17,671 nucleotides of DNA from Propionibacteriaceae bacterium (GCA_031287505.1 JAITSW010000258.1:1-17671), one strand, 5' to 3'. Positions 7,141 through 13,722 are shown, counted from the stretch's first letter. Translations and numbers: made by a program. Notes: generated by a model from the sequence alone, not told the origin.

Positions 7141-8199
7141 ATGAAGGGATATGTACTAGAAGATATCAATCAGGCTAGTTGGCGAGATGATTTGCCGAAG
7201 CCCGTTGCCCAAGATGACGAAGTGGTGATGCAACCGGTTATTGTCGCACCCTGCACCTCGGACGTCCACATTTTAGAAACCTTGGCTTTCCCCACGATGA
7301 AGGGCAAGCCGCTCGGCCATGAGGTTGCCGGTATCGTCCACGAAGTTGGGTCACGGGTCAAAGACTTCAAGCCAGGGGATCGGGTGGCGATTTCGGCGGC
7401 CGCTATCGACTGGGAGCGCCCGGAAGCTCAAGATGGCTACGGGAAATACAACATGATTAGCCCTTATGCCAGCACCGACCCGAGATTGATGGGCTGCTTC
7501 GCCGAGTACTATCTCGTGCCGCAGGCTGATCTCAACCTGGCGCACATTCCCGATGAAGTCACCTGGGAACAAGCCGTCGCGCTCACTGACATGGCGACAA
7601 CCGCATTCGAGGGCGTCGAGTGGCTGGAGATAAAATACGGTGAGACGGTAGTGGTTTACGGCATTGGCGCCGTCGGGTTGATGGCGGTTTGCGCCGCAGT
7701 CTTGAAGGGAGCCGGGCGAATCATCGTCATAGGTTCTCGTGAAGTCAGCTTCGAAGTAGCCAAGGCATATGGGGCAACCGATTTCGTGAACTATCGCGAT
7801 GGCGATGTGATCGAACAGGTGCTCACCCTAAATGGCGGCCCAGTGCATGCGGTTGTGGTTTGCGGCGGCAAGGGCGTGAGTGCCATTTCCGATGCTGTCC
7901 AAATGGTGTGTTTGGGCGGCCGGGTCACCAATGTCGCCGGCCATATGGCAGACGAGACCTTCACCATGCCTAACATCGCTTGGGGTTTCGGCATGTCTGA
8001 CAAGTCCATCCGCTCGGTCATGTGCCGTGGGGGTCGTGCAAATCTGGAGCGCCTGTTGGCTTTAGTGAAGTACGGGCGCTTTGACCCGTCCAAGATCGTC
8101 ACCCACGTCTATCACGGGATGGAGCACATTCCGCGCGCTCTAGAGCAAATGGGCGGACGAGACCGCACTGCCATCAAGCCCGCAGTTTTCTTAGAGTGA
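7141..8199 (+). CDS. adh: NADP-dependent secondary alcohol dehydrogenase (TbADH type)
   Basis: This 352-residue zinc medium-chain dehydrogenase has the same length as the Thermoanaerobacter brockii and Clostridium beijerinckii secondary alcohol dehydrogenases, which interconvert secondary alcohols such as 2-propanol and ketones. The single catalytic zinc site is conserved: C38 in APCTSD, H60-E61 in GHE and D150 in TDM. The structural zinc cysteines are absent, as in that group. The Rossmann motif is GIGAVGL (174-180). The residues that give NADP preference in the T. brockii enzyme (G198, S199, R200, Y218) are all present in GSR and VNYRD. The start at 7141 has AGGGGG 6 nt upstream; an in-frame upstream extension to 7051 is not family-like. 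It stands alone, transcribed toward a convergent toxin-antitoxin pair. Confidence 0.92.
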   Translation: MKGYVLEDINQASWRDDLPKPVAQDDEVVMQPVIVAPCTSDVHILETLAFPTMKGKPLGHEVAGIVHEVGSRVKDFKPGDRVAISAAAIDWERPEAQDGYGKYNMISPYASTDPRLMGCFAEYYLVPQADLNLAHIPDEVTWEQAVALTDMATTAFEGVEWLEIKYGETVVVYGIGAVGLMAVCAAVLKGAGRIIVIGSREVSFEVAKAYGATDFVNYRDGDVIEQVLTLNGGPVHAVVVCGGKGVSAISDAVQMVCLGGRVTNVAGHMADETFTMPNIAWGFGMSDKSIRSVMCRGGRANLERLLALVKYGRFDPSKIVTHVYHGMEHIPRALEQMGGRDRTAIKPAVFLE

Positions 8200-8266
8200 C
8201 CCAAAGGGCTCTTTACAGGTGACTTGAACGCGGGTGCACATTCCCCTGTCACGCCTATCCGCCCGG

Positions 8267-8308
8267 GTTTGCCGAAACACCCTTCTGCTTGCCAGCACCG
8301 GAGGGCGG
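8267..8308 (+). repeat. Imperfect direct repeat, copy 1, within a cloverleaf-like inverted repeat
   Basis: This copy begins GTTTGCCGAAACACCC and shares about 34 of 42 positions with copy 2, whose start lies 74 bp downstream. It is bracketed by ATCCGCCC (8257-8264) and GGGCGGAT (8303-8310). Inside are GGGTTT-GCCG-AAACaCCC (8265-8282) and TGCT-TGCC-AGCA, giving a potential three-way junction. Confidence 0.6.
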
Positions 8309-8340
8309 ATTGCCGCTACTTTACAGTGACGGTGACTCCC

Positions 8341-8382
8341 GTTTGCCGAGGCACCCGTCTGCTTGCCGACCCCGGAGGGCAG
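8341..8382 (+). repeat. Imperfect direct repeat, copy 2
   Basis: This copy begins GTTTGCCGAGGCACCC and ends with CCGGAGGGCAGG. It matches copy 1 in blocks GTTTGCCGA, CACCC, TCTGCTTGCC and CCGGAGGGC. It lacks the long flanking complementary arms of copy 1. Confidence 0.6.
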
Positions 8383-8509
8383 GGCTATCGCCAACGCGAT
8401 GGAGATGCCGGTGGGAGAACTGCTGAACCATCTTCATGATCAAGGCACTGACGCCACAGTCCACTCGACGACTATCGTTCTTGAACGAAAGGCAAACGAG
8501 GAAAAGTAG
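8381..8509 (+). pseudogene. Possible C-terminal remnant of an XRE-family regulator
   Basis: An open plus-strand frame ending at TAG 8507-8509 reads RAIANAMEMPVGELLNHLHD, then a 22-residue polar tail ending KANEEK. The block IANAMEMPVGELL resembles the last helix of Cro/CI-type helix-turn-helix domains (IAxALxxPVxELL). No HTH core exists upstream in any frame, because the second direct repeat and a stop at 8333-8335 intervene. I read it as the debris of a lost gene. It could instead be a 36-aa ORF starting at the ATG at 8399, but no ribosome site supports that. Confidence 0.3.
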
Positions 8510-8514
8510 AGCAC

Positions 8515-8925
8515 TCATTGCCGGATTATCTGTACCTTGACATCAGGCAAAGCATCAAAACCTGCCCTTGAATCTGCGGCCAGCAGGAGCCTTCCAGATT
8601 CAGCGGCGTGGGCGGCAATGATCAGATCGTGGGCACCTCGGCGCAACCCTTGGTGAGAGGCAAACGATAACAGTCGGGCGTGATGTGTCGCCGTTGCCGC
8701 AGTGTAGTCCAACACCTGTGCATATTTGAGCAGGGTTGCCAGGAATCTGGTGCGCCCGTCGATTTGCTGCTTGGTTTTTGCCTGCTCTATTCCCACCCGA
8801 AACTCGGCGATGGTGATGGCTGCGATGGCCACACTGTCATCCGCGTCGGCGATCGCGGCTAAATCTAAGCGGCCACGTTCATATGCGATGAGGATTGACG
8901 TGTCGAGAATCAGTTGCCGAACCAC
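8515..8925 (-). CDS. vapC: VapC-type PIN-domain toxin
   Basis: This 136-residue PIN-domain protein is probably the ribonuclease toxin of a type II toxin-antitoxin pair. The acidic residues expected to hold the catalytic metal are D8 (LILDTS), E41 (AEFRVG), D100 (GAHDLIIAAHA) and D118 (AADSRAGFD). I chose the GTG at 8925-8923, because GGGAG lies exactly 5 nt upstream and PIN proteins usually start a few residues before the first aspartate. A GTG at 8937 would add four residues (MGES) but has no ribosome site. The start overlaps the antitoxin stop by 16 bp in another frame, so translation is likely coupled. All active-site residues are intact, so the toxin looks functional. Its RNA target cannot be predicted. 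Confidence 0.88.
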   Translation of the reverse strand: MVRQLILDTSILIAYERGRLDLAAIADADDSVAIAAITIAEFRVGIEQAKTKQQIDGRTRFLATLLKYAQVLDYTAATATHHARLLSFASHQGLRRGAHDLIIAAHAAESGRLLLAADSRAGFDALPDVKVQIIRQ

Positions 8926-9167
8926 GGATTCTCCCACTCGGCAGCGTTCAGAACGGTTACCAAAGACTCGGTTTCATCAGCCCAGGCAGTATCGCGGGGC
9001 AACTTGTCCAATGCCTGCACCAAATCGCCAAAGCGATTTTGGCGGATGGGTATGACTTCGGCGATGGGCCGGTTGTCTCGGGTGATTGTAAAACTCTCAT
9101 TTCTTTCTACGGCATCAAGCATTGCGCGAAATCCCCGAGAAGCTTCAGTCGCTGTCAAAAATGTCAT
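8910..9167 (-). CDS. Phd/YefM-family antitoxin
   Basis: This 85-residue antitoxin has a Phd/YefM N-terminal DNA-binding and dimerisation domain, TATEASRGFRAMLDAVERNE then FTITRDNRPIAEVIPI (about residues 5-42). An acidic C-terminal tail (residues 60-85) would wrap the PIN toxin. It is first in the operon, overlapping vapC. The ATG at 9167 has no Shine-Dalgarno sequence. A plausible -10 box TATTTT ends only 8 nt before the ATG, so the mRNA may be leaderless or nearly so. A perfect 6-bp-arm palindrome lies just upstream, as expected for an autoregulated toxin-antitoxin operon. Confidence 0.88.
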   Translation of the reverse strand: MTFLTATEASRGFRAMLDAVERNESFTITRDNRPIAEVIPIRQNRFGDLVQALDKLPRDTAWADETESLVTVLNAAEWENPWFGN

Positions 9168-9179
9168 ACGATCGAAAAT

Positions 9180-9195
9180 ATCAGACTAATCTGAT
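9180..9195. promoter_or_regulatory. Palindromic operator upstream of the toxin-antitoxin operon
   Basis: ATCAGA-CTAA-TCTGAT is a perfect inverted repeat, 12 bp before the antitoxin ATG. It sits between a weak -35 (GTCAAT) and a -10 (TATTTT) read on the minus strand. That position suits repression by the Phd/YefM antitoxin-toxin complex. The palindrome is visible; the role is inferred. Confidence 0.6.
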
Positions 9196-9249
9196 TTATT
9201 GACCGGCGAAAGGGGCTATACCTCGAGCTGGGAGCTAGGACGCCAAGGC

Positions 9250-9420
9250 CTACTCGTCAACCGTTACGTTGTTGAAAGGCATGTAGTCTGCCACCGCCGG
9301 GAAGACATATTGGAAGAGGACGACCAGGACTGCGGCCAACAGGAGCAGCGCCAGGATGAACTTCACCGGCTTGGGGCCGGGGAGCAACCACCAGATGAAG
9401 CCATAGATCGAGAGTTTCAT
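9250..9420 (-). CDS. Small sortase-linked membrane protein (56 aa)
   Basis: This 56-residue protein begins MKLSIYGFIWWLLPGPKPVK, continues with a single transmembrane helix of about 20 leucine/alanine/valine-rich residues, and ends FPAVADYMPFNNVTVDE. It matches my recollection of the tiny membrane proteins found directly after class E sortase genes in actinobacteria, with an LPGP motif before the helix and a C-terminal VTV(D/E) tail outside. Its ATG (9420-9418) overlaps the sortase TGA (9419-9417) in an ATGA junction, so translation is coupled. The function is unknown; a sortase accessory or anchor is a reasonable inference from the constant neighbourhood. Confidence 0.82.
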   Translation of the reverse strand: MKLSIYGFIWWLLPGPKPVKFILALLLLAAVLVVLFQYVFPAVADYMPFNNVTVDE

Positions 9421-10259
9421 TCCTGCACCTCGAACACCTCTGGAGGTAGCTTTCCCTCAGCCCGCTGATATGTTCCAACTAGCTTTCCATGCTGGACGTA
9501 GCGTTCCCGGGAACTGAACTCAGGGTGGCAAGACGTCATGGTCAACAGCGCCTCGGTGGGCTCGGCTTCCCAATCGTTGGGCACCGGCCAAACCACCCGG
9601 CCAGACGCGGGTTCGTCTTTAACGATCTCGTGGTCGTAGATCTCATAGACGAAGTAGGTCTCTTTGGTCTCGATGATGATCTTGTCGCCATCTTTGAGCT
9701 CGGCAATCTTGTTGAACGGTTTGCCGTAGGTAGTGCGGTGGCCGGCCACCGCAAAATTCCCAATCTCGCCTGGATCAACAGTCAACGGGTAATGTCCCAC
9801 CCCTTTGCGGAGAGTCGCCCGGTCTGTGCCTTCGTAGATCGGCTTGGCGTAATTCTGCCCAAAGCGCGGGATTCTGATAATGGCGAAGGCTTCTCCGAAT
9901 TTCTTCGCTTTTGGAGTCACCCAATCGGAGCGCGGGTCGTTGATCCCCTCCTCCATCTTTTTTATGGTTTCCGCCGAGGCCGCATCAGCCTCGACATCTG
10001 TGTACCACAATTGCCACACTACAAAGAGCAGCAGGAAAACTCCCAGCGTCACAAACACTTCGCCGAGAAAGCCAATGATCTCTCCGAAAATGCTGACCTT
10101 GCGCTTACGTTTCCCCTTTATGGGGGCAGGGGCGGGGGCAGAAGTTGGGGCGGCTGAGCGAGCACCCGAAAATGCCTGGGCACTTTGATCGACAAAGACT
10201 CCGTCCAACTCGGCTAAATCGTCTGGATCCCCGATAGCCCGACGAGACTTGCCAGCCAT
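9417..10259 (-). CDS. srtE: Class E sortase
   Basis: This 280-residue membrane transpeptidase attaches LPXTG/LAXTG-like surface proteins to the cell wall. It has a cytoplasmic Ala/Pro-rich N terminus with a basic KGKRKRK stretch (48-54), one transmembrane helix (about 57-86) and an extracellular sortase domain. The catalytic residues are visible: H174 in AGHRTTYG, C244 in TMTSCHPEFS and R253 in SSRERYV. The TSCHP context and long domain fit class E, the housekeeping sortase of high-GC actinobacteria. An AGGGGGTGAT ribosome site precedes the ATG at 10259. No LPXTG substrate is encoded nearby. It is divergent from the two-component system and shares with it a 234-bp control region. Confidence 0.93.
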   Translation of the reverse strand: MAGKSRRAIGDPDDLAELDGVFVDQSAQAFSGARSAAPTSAPAPAPIKGKRKRKVSIFGEIIGFLGEVFVTLGVFLLLFVVWQLWYTDVEADAASAETIKKMEEGINDPRSDWVTPKAKKFGEAFAIIRIPRFGQNYAKPIYEGTDRATLRKGVGHYPLTVDPGEIGNFAVAGHRTTYGKPFNKIAELKDGDKIIIETKETYFVYEIYDHEIVKDEPASGRVVWPVPNDWEAEPTEALLTMTSCHPEFSSRERYVQHGKLVGTYQRAEGKLPPEVFEVQE

Positions 10260-10410
10260 GCATCACCCCCTACGCGTTACATTTCCCAACCAATTTGAAC
10301 AATTCTCAAGAAACCCAAGTCTACCCATTTTCACAACCTCGGAGCTCTAGACGCCGCACTAGCCGCAGCAAAGAACGATACTGAAATCTACCGAACAACC
10401 TGCCGAAAAA

Positions 10411-10460
10411 TTGTCAATTTTGCTAGGGCTATTGACAGGCCTAACACAGCCTGTCAATAG
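10411..10460. promoter_or_regulatory. Perfect 12-bp inverted repeat with symmetric promoter hexamers
   Basis: CTATTGACAGGC (10429-10440) and GCCTGTCAATAG (10449-10460) form perfect 12-bp arms around an 8-nt spacer. Each arm carries a consensus -35 TTGACA, on opposite strands. In both directions a CAATAG hexamer follows at 17 bp, so the element could act as two face-to-face overlapping promoters. A third TGTCAAT lies at 10412-10418, 40 bp upstream of the second direct copy. The response regulator gene starts 34 bp downstream and the sortase gene 170 bp away on the other side. Autoregulatory binding by the OmpR-type regulator, which uses repeated half-sites, is a natural hypothesis. Confidence 0.6.
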
Positions 10461-10493
10461 TTTGCAAAGGAACAGAAGTGGAAGAATACTCAT

Positions 10494-11228
10494 ATGGTGA
10501 CTAATCTCCGCAGCGAAACGCTGACTAGGCCAGACAACACCCCTATCCGAATTCTCACGGTAGATGATGAGCCGAGTATTACCGAATTACTTTCGATGGC
10601 ATTGCACTACGAGGGTTGGGAGGTTGAAAGAGCCGCTTCCGGCATTGAGGCAGTGCGCAAAGCCAGGGAATTTCAGCCGGACGCCATAGTACTCGACATG
10701 ATGCTTCCAGATTTCGACGGCCTGGAGGTGATGCGCCGCATACATGCCGATGATCCGAATGTCCCCGTGATCTTCCTCACCGCCAAAGACACCGTCGAAG
10801 ACCGCATCTCCGGTTTGACTGCCGGCGGCGATGACTACGTCACCAAACCGTTCAGCTTGGAAGAGCTGATCGCCCGTCTGCGAGGCCTGCTGCGCCGCTC
10901 GGGAGCAACGACCGTCACCTCGGATTCCGTGCTGGTGGTGGGAGATTTGGTGCTGGATGAAGATGCCCACGAAGTCACCCGCAGCGGTGATGAAATCCAG
11001 GTGACCGCCACCGAATTCGAATTGCTGCGCTACCTAATGCGCAACCCCAAGCGGGTGCTTTCTAAGGCCCAAATTCTCGACGGGGTGTGGAACTACGACT
11101 TGGGCGGGCAGGCTACTGTGGTAGAACTCTACATTTCGTATCTGCGCAAGAAGATCGACTCTGGACGCGAGCCGATGATCCATACGGTGCGAGGGGCGGG
11201 GTATGTTCTGAAACCGGCAAGTTCGTAA
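10494..11228 (+). CDS. OmpR/PhoP-family response regulator
   Basis: This 244-residue response regulator has an N-terminal receiver domain (about 18-135) with acidic pocket D24-D25, phospho-acceptor D68 in IVLDMMLP, T96 and K118 (VTKPF). The C-terminal winged helix (about 145-242) includes TATEFELLRYLMRNPKRVLS, ILDGVWNYDLGG, VVELYISYLRKKID and HTVRGAGYVL. The wording is close to mycobacterial PhoP/TrcR-type regulators, but the regulon cannot be inferred. The ATG at 10494 has GGAAGA 8 nt upstream. A perfect inverted repeat holding a TTGACA box lies just ahead, suggesting autoregulation. The partner kinase begins 23 bp downstream. Confidence 0.93.
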   Translation: MVTNLRSETLTRPDNTPIRILTVDDEPSITELLSMALHYEGWEVERAASGIEAVRKAREFQPDAIVLDMMLPDFDGLEVMRRIHADDPNVPVIFLTAKDTVEDRISGLTAGGDDYVTKPFSLEELIARLRGLLRRSGATTVTSDSVLVVGDLVLDEDAHEVTRSGDEIQVTATEFELLRYLMRNPKRVLSKAQILDGVWNYDLGGQATVVELYISYLRKKIDSGREPMIHTVRGAGYVLKPASS

Positions 11229-11251
11229 GGAAAAGACCAACCAATAAGCCC

Positions 11252-12688
11252 ATGGTTCGAAAGCTCAAACTCCAGCCGCTCACCAAGCATTCCCTAGTTC
11301 GCCGCCTAGTGGGGCAGACGACTTTGATCGTTGCCGTGGTCACTGTTGTGCTCTCTGCCCTTTCGCTGGTCGCCAGCTTTCAAATCTTGCTTCGCGAACT
11401 TGACGACCGGTTGCTCGTTTCAGCCCAGCGGGTGAATATCGCCCAAAGTTTCCCCACTGACGCCGACCCTTGTGACCGATACGCAAGTGATCTCATTCGC
11501 CTGGAAGTCATCAACAACCGCGACATTTTCGTATACACCTGCCCTTCCCTGCCCAACGAGAATTCCCTTCGACAGCTAGCGGCGATCACCCCTGCCGCTG
11601 GCCCGCAGACCATAGTGCTGTCCGATATGGGCGTCTACCGGGCACTGGCCATCCAATTGCGCTATTCCGATCGAATTGTGGTGGCGCTGCCCTACGCCGA
11701 AGTGTCAAAACCGATGACCGGCCAGGTGGGCGCCATGGGCATCCTCACCTTGATCGCTATCGGAGCCGCCTATTTGGGGACGCGTCTAATGGTGACGAAG
11801 TCGCTCGCCTCGCTCGACAGGCTCACTCAAACAGCTACCTACGTCTCAAATCTCCCGCTAGATTCTGGAGATGGCATAGTCGGGGTACGTTTCAACGATC
11901 CGGACGCATCCCCCGAGAGTGAGGTGGGATGCGTCGGGCAGGCCTTCAACCACATGCTCGACAATGTCGAAGGAGCCCTAGCTGCCCGGCACGCGAGCGA
12001 AACCAAGGTGCGCCAATTTGTGGCAGACGCCTCACACGAGCTGCGAAATCCACTGGCGTCCATCCGCGGCTATGCGGAGCTGACCAGGAGAAATGGCGAA
12101 GACCTACCACCCGATACCGCCTATGCCCTCACTCGGATCGAATCTGAGGGCGAACGGATGACGGCGTTGGTAAACGATCTGCTGTTGCTGGCCCGTTTAG
12201 ATGCCAGCCCCGAGCTTGACCACAAGCCGACGGACATCACCGACATCGTTCTCAATGCCGTCAGCGATGCCCAAGCAGCCGGACCCGATCATGAATGGAA
12301 GCTGGACATCCCGGAAACCCTGATTATCATCCCAGGTGATTCAGACCAGTTACACCAGGTGCTGGCCAATCTGCTTGCCAACGCCCGCATTCACACTCCG
12401 GCCCGCACCAAGGTGACAACCTCGCTGCGAGTCGAAGGCGGTTGGGCGGTCTTATCAGTGGGCGACAACGGCCCGGGCGTGCCCGAAGATGCCCAGGAGA
12501 CAATCTTTGAACGCTTCTCCCGGGTCGATTCTTCCCGAATGCGCCAAGCCGGCGGCCAAAGCACCGGGCTCGGACTGGCGATTGTCTCCGCAACGGTGGC
12601 CGCGCACGGTGGAACAGTCGAATTGAACTCGGTGCCCGGCAACACGGTATTCACCGTCCGGCTGCCAATGGCAAACCCAAAGAAGTAG
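11252..12688 (+). CDS. Sensor histidine kinase
   Basis: This 478-residue membrane kinase is the partner of the upstream regulator. Segments in order: transmembrane helix about 22-48, extracytoplasmic sensor about 49-155, second helix about 157-180, HAMP linker about 181-250, and HisKA with phospho-acceptor H262 in DASHELRNPLASIRGYAEL. The ATPase domain follows, with N-box N377 (NLLANARIHTP), G1 DNGPG (405-409) and G2 STGLGLAI (437-444). The sensor loop has two cysteines (C74, C97) that could pair. I use the ATG at 11252, which matches the usual basic N terminus, although its ribosome site is weak; a start at 11087 would overlap the regulator by over 140 bp. The signal sensed is unknown. Confidence 0.92.
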   Translation: MVRKLKLQPLTKHSLVRRLVGQTTLIVAVVTVVLSALSLVASFQILLRELDDRLLVSAQRVNIAQSFPTDADPCDRYASDLIRLEVINNRDIFVYTCPSLPNENSLRQLAAITPAAGPQTIVLSDMGVYRALAIQLRYSDRIVVALPYAEVSKPMTGQVGAMGILTLIAIGAAYLGTRLMVTKSLASLDRLTQTATYVSNLPLDSGDGIVGVRFNDPDASPESEVGCVGQAFNHMLDNVEGALAARHASETKVRQFVADASHELRNPLASIRGYAELTRRNGEDLPPDTAYALTRIESEGERMTALVNDLLLLARLDASPELDHKPTDITDIVLNAVSDAQAAGPDHEWKLDIPETLIIIPGDSDQLHQVLANLLANARIHTPARTKVTTSLRVEGGWAVLSVGDNGPGVPEDAQETIFERFSRVDSSRMRQAGGQSTGLGLAIVSATVAAHGGTVELNSVPGNTVFTVRLPMANPKK

Positions 12689-12702
12689 TGCTCGGCTACT
12701 TC
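12682..12702. terminator. Shared convergent hairpin containing both stop codons
   Basis: GAAGTAG (12682-12688) and CTACTTC (12696-12702) form a perfect 7-bp stem around a 7-nt loop. The kinase TAG is the end of the left arm, and the complement of the lipoprotein TAG begins the right arm. An A-run precedes it and a CCTTTT run follows, so it could terminate in both directions. The stem is short, and strength is uncertain. Confidence 0.55.
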
Positions 12703-13613
12703 ACCTTTTCGGCTACCCAAGGGGCGGCAACGGTGAGCGGATCCGCACCGGAAGCCACCTGCGTTTCGAGGACGGCAAACTCGGCTGCGGTGAGGGCCTT
12801 CATGGCCTCGTTTACCTTGATGATTGCCTCAGGCTGATCTTCAGCCAATGTCTTGGTAAACAGCACGGCCACCGGGTCTGCCATCGCGATACCCCGGGTA
12901 TCGGCGAGTTGCTTTAGCCCGCTTAGCTCGGCCACCTCGAGAGCCCGAAAAGCCGCTACAAAAGCATCTTGTCCAGCAGCCCGCTCGTGACGGGCAAAGG
13001 CATTGTCTTCCACTTGGAAATCCAACGCGGCCGAGTAGACAGCTTGTATGGCTGGGACGCCGTCCGAACGGGTGATCGCAAACTTCGGCACCAACGCCAG
13101 CGGCGATTCCCCGCCTATAGCCCGGGCCGCCGCCTCCCAGTCGGCGATATCTGTTTTGCCGGTAGCCCAGACCAACTTGCCATCGAGCCCATTGGGTTGC
13201 AATAGCGAGATGTCCGGGGCAAGTTTGGCTGCTAGGGTGGCAACGACTTCTTCAGGAGCCGGGGGCTCCTCTCCCGCCAAGTTCTGCTCTAACAGCGTCG
13301 CCGCAAAACCCGGATAGACCGAAATAGTCCCCACGCTCATTTGGGCGATCAGTTCCCCGCCGGTGGCGGGGACGTCTACCAACTCGGCGCCAACGCCAGC
13401 GAGTTTGACCGCCTCCGCGCATACTGCCGCCAGCGTCTTTTCAGCCGCCGACGGGCCAACCCCCACGGCTAGAGTGGCAACCGCCGGCTCTTCAGATAGA
13501 ACCGGCGTTTCAGAGGGCGTCGAGACCCCAGTTGGCACCGGCGCCACTTGGGCGCACCCCGCTAGCACCAACAACGGCAACAGCAAAACCGCCAATACCC
13601 GAATCTGTTTCAC
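12696..13613 (-). CDS. OpuAC/ProX-type ABC substrate-binding lipoprotein
   Basis: This 305-residue lipoprotein has a signal peptide MKQIRVLAVLLLPLLVLAGC whose lipobox LAGC puts the lipidated cysteine at residue 20. A Pro/Thr/Ser-rich linker and a mature binding domain follow. The block SVYPGFAATLLEQNL, then EEVVATLAAKL and the later FRALEVAELSGLKQLADTRG, align with glycine-betaine/choline/carnitine-binding proteins of the ProX/OsmX type, although divergently. No ATPase or permease gene is beside it, so it is an orphan component in this window. I chose the GTG at 13613 because GGAGGAG lies just upstream; a longer frame to 13664 adds a tryptophan-rich stretch before the signal peptide. It converges on the sensor kinase. 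The ligand is uncertain. Confidence 0.72.
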   Translation of the reverse strand: MKQIRVLAVLLLPLLVLAGCAQVAPVPTGVSTPSETPVLSEEPAVATLAVGVGPSAAEKTLAAVCAEAVKLAGVGAELVDVPATGGELIAQMSVGTISVYPGFAATLLEQNLAGEEPPAPEEVVATLAAKLAPDISLLQPNGLDGKLVWATGKTDIADWEAAARAIGGESPLALVPKFAITRSDGVPAIQAVYSAALDFQVEDNAFARHERAAGQDAFVAAFRALEVAELSGLKQLADTRGIAMADPVAVLFTKTLAEDQPEAIIKVNEAMKALTAAEFAVLETQVASGADPLTVAAPWVAEKVK

Positions 13614-13692
13614 GACTCTCCTCCAGTAAGACCGATACCCCCACCATAGCCACCAATCGTTCAATGCTGCGTAAGGCTAGCGTGGAAACGAA

Positions 13693-13722
13693 GGCGATAA
13701 GCCGCTGCCAGGCGTTATCGCC
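13693..13722. terminator. Strong stem-loop between the catabolic operon and the lipoprotein gene
   Basis: GGCGATAA (13693-13700) pairs perfectly with TTATCGCC (13715-13722), and GCC/GGC extends the stem inside across a one-base bulge. Read on the minus strand it is followed by TTCGTTTCC. It lies 168 bp after the sugar isomerase stop and 80 bp before the lipoprotein start. It could end the catabolic operon transcript or sit in the lipoprotein leader. Confidence 0.45.

Larger units (their letters stand above)
8200..8514. other. Convergent intergenic region with repeats and gene debris
   Basis: This 315-bp stretch lies between the 3' ends of adh and vapC and holds no intact gene I can support. 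It contains an imperfect 42-bp direct repeat (8267-8308 and 8341-8382) and a perfect 8-bp inverted repeat, ATCCGCCC/GGGCGGAT (8257-8264 and 8303-8310), around the first copy. It also holds a plus-strand open segment (8381-8509) that resembles the tail of an XRE-type regulator. Confidence 0.6.

Noticed and set aside
8257..8382. A CRISPR array
   Set aside because: There are only two degenerate copies with one spacer; real arrays have near-identical repeats, and no cas gene is present.
8224..8439. A 71-codon open frame across the direct repeats
   Set aside because: The frame is not preserved between repeat copies, and composition looks non-coding.
9489..10157. A 222-codon plus-strand open frame opposite the sortase
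   Set aside because: The reverse strand carries unmistakable sortase active-site motifs; this frame is a GC-skew shadow.
11087..11251. N-terminal extension of the sensor kinase into the regulator gene
   Set aside because: It is the out-of-frame reading of the regulator's DNA-binding domain; the kinase family starts just before the first helix.
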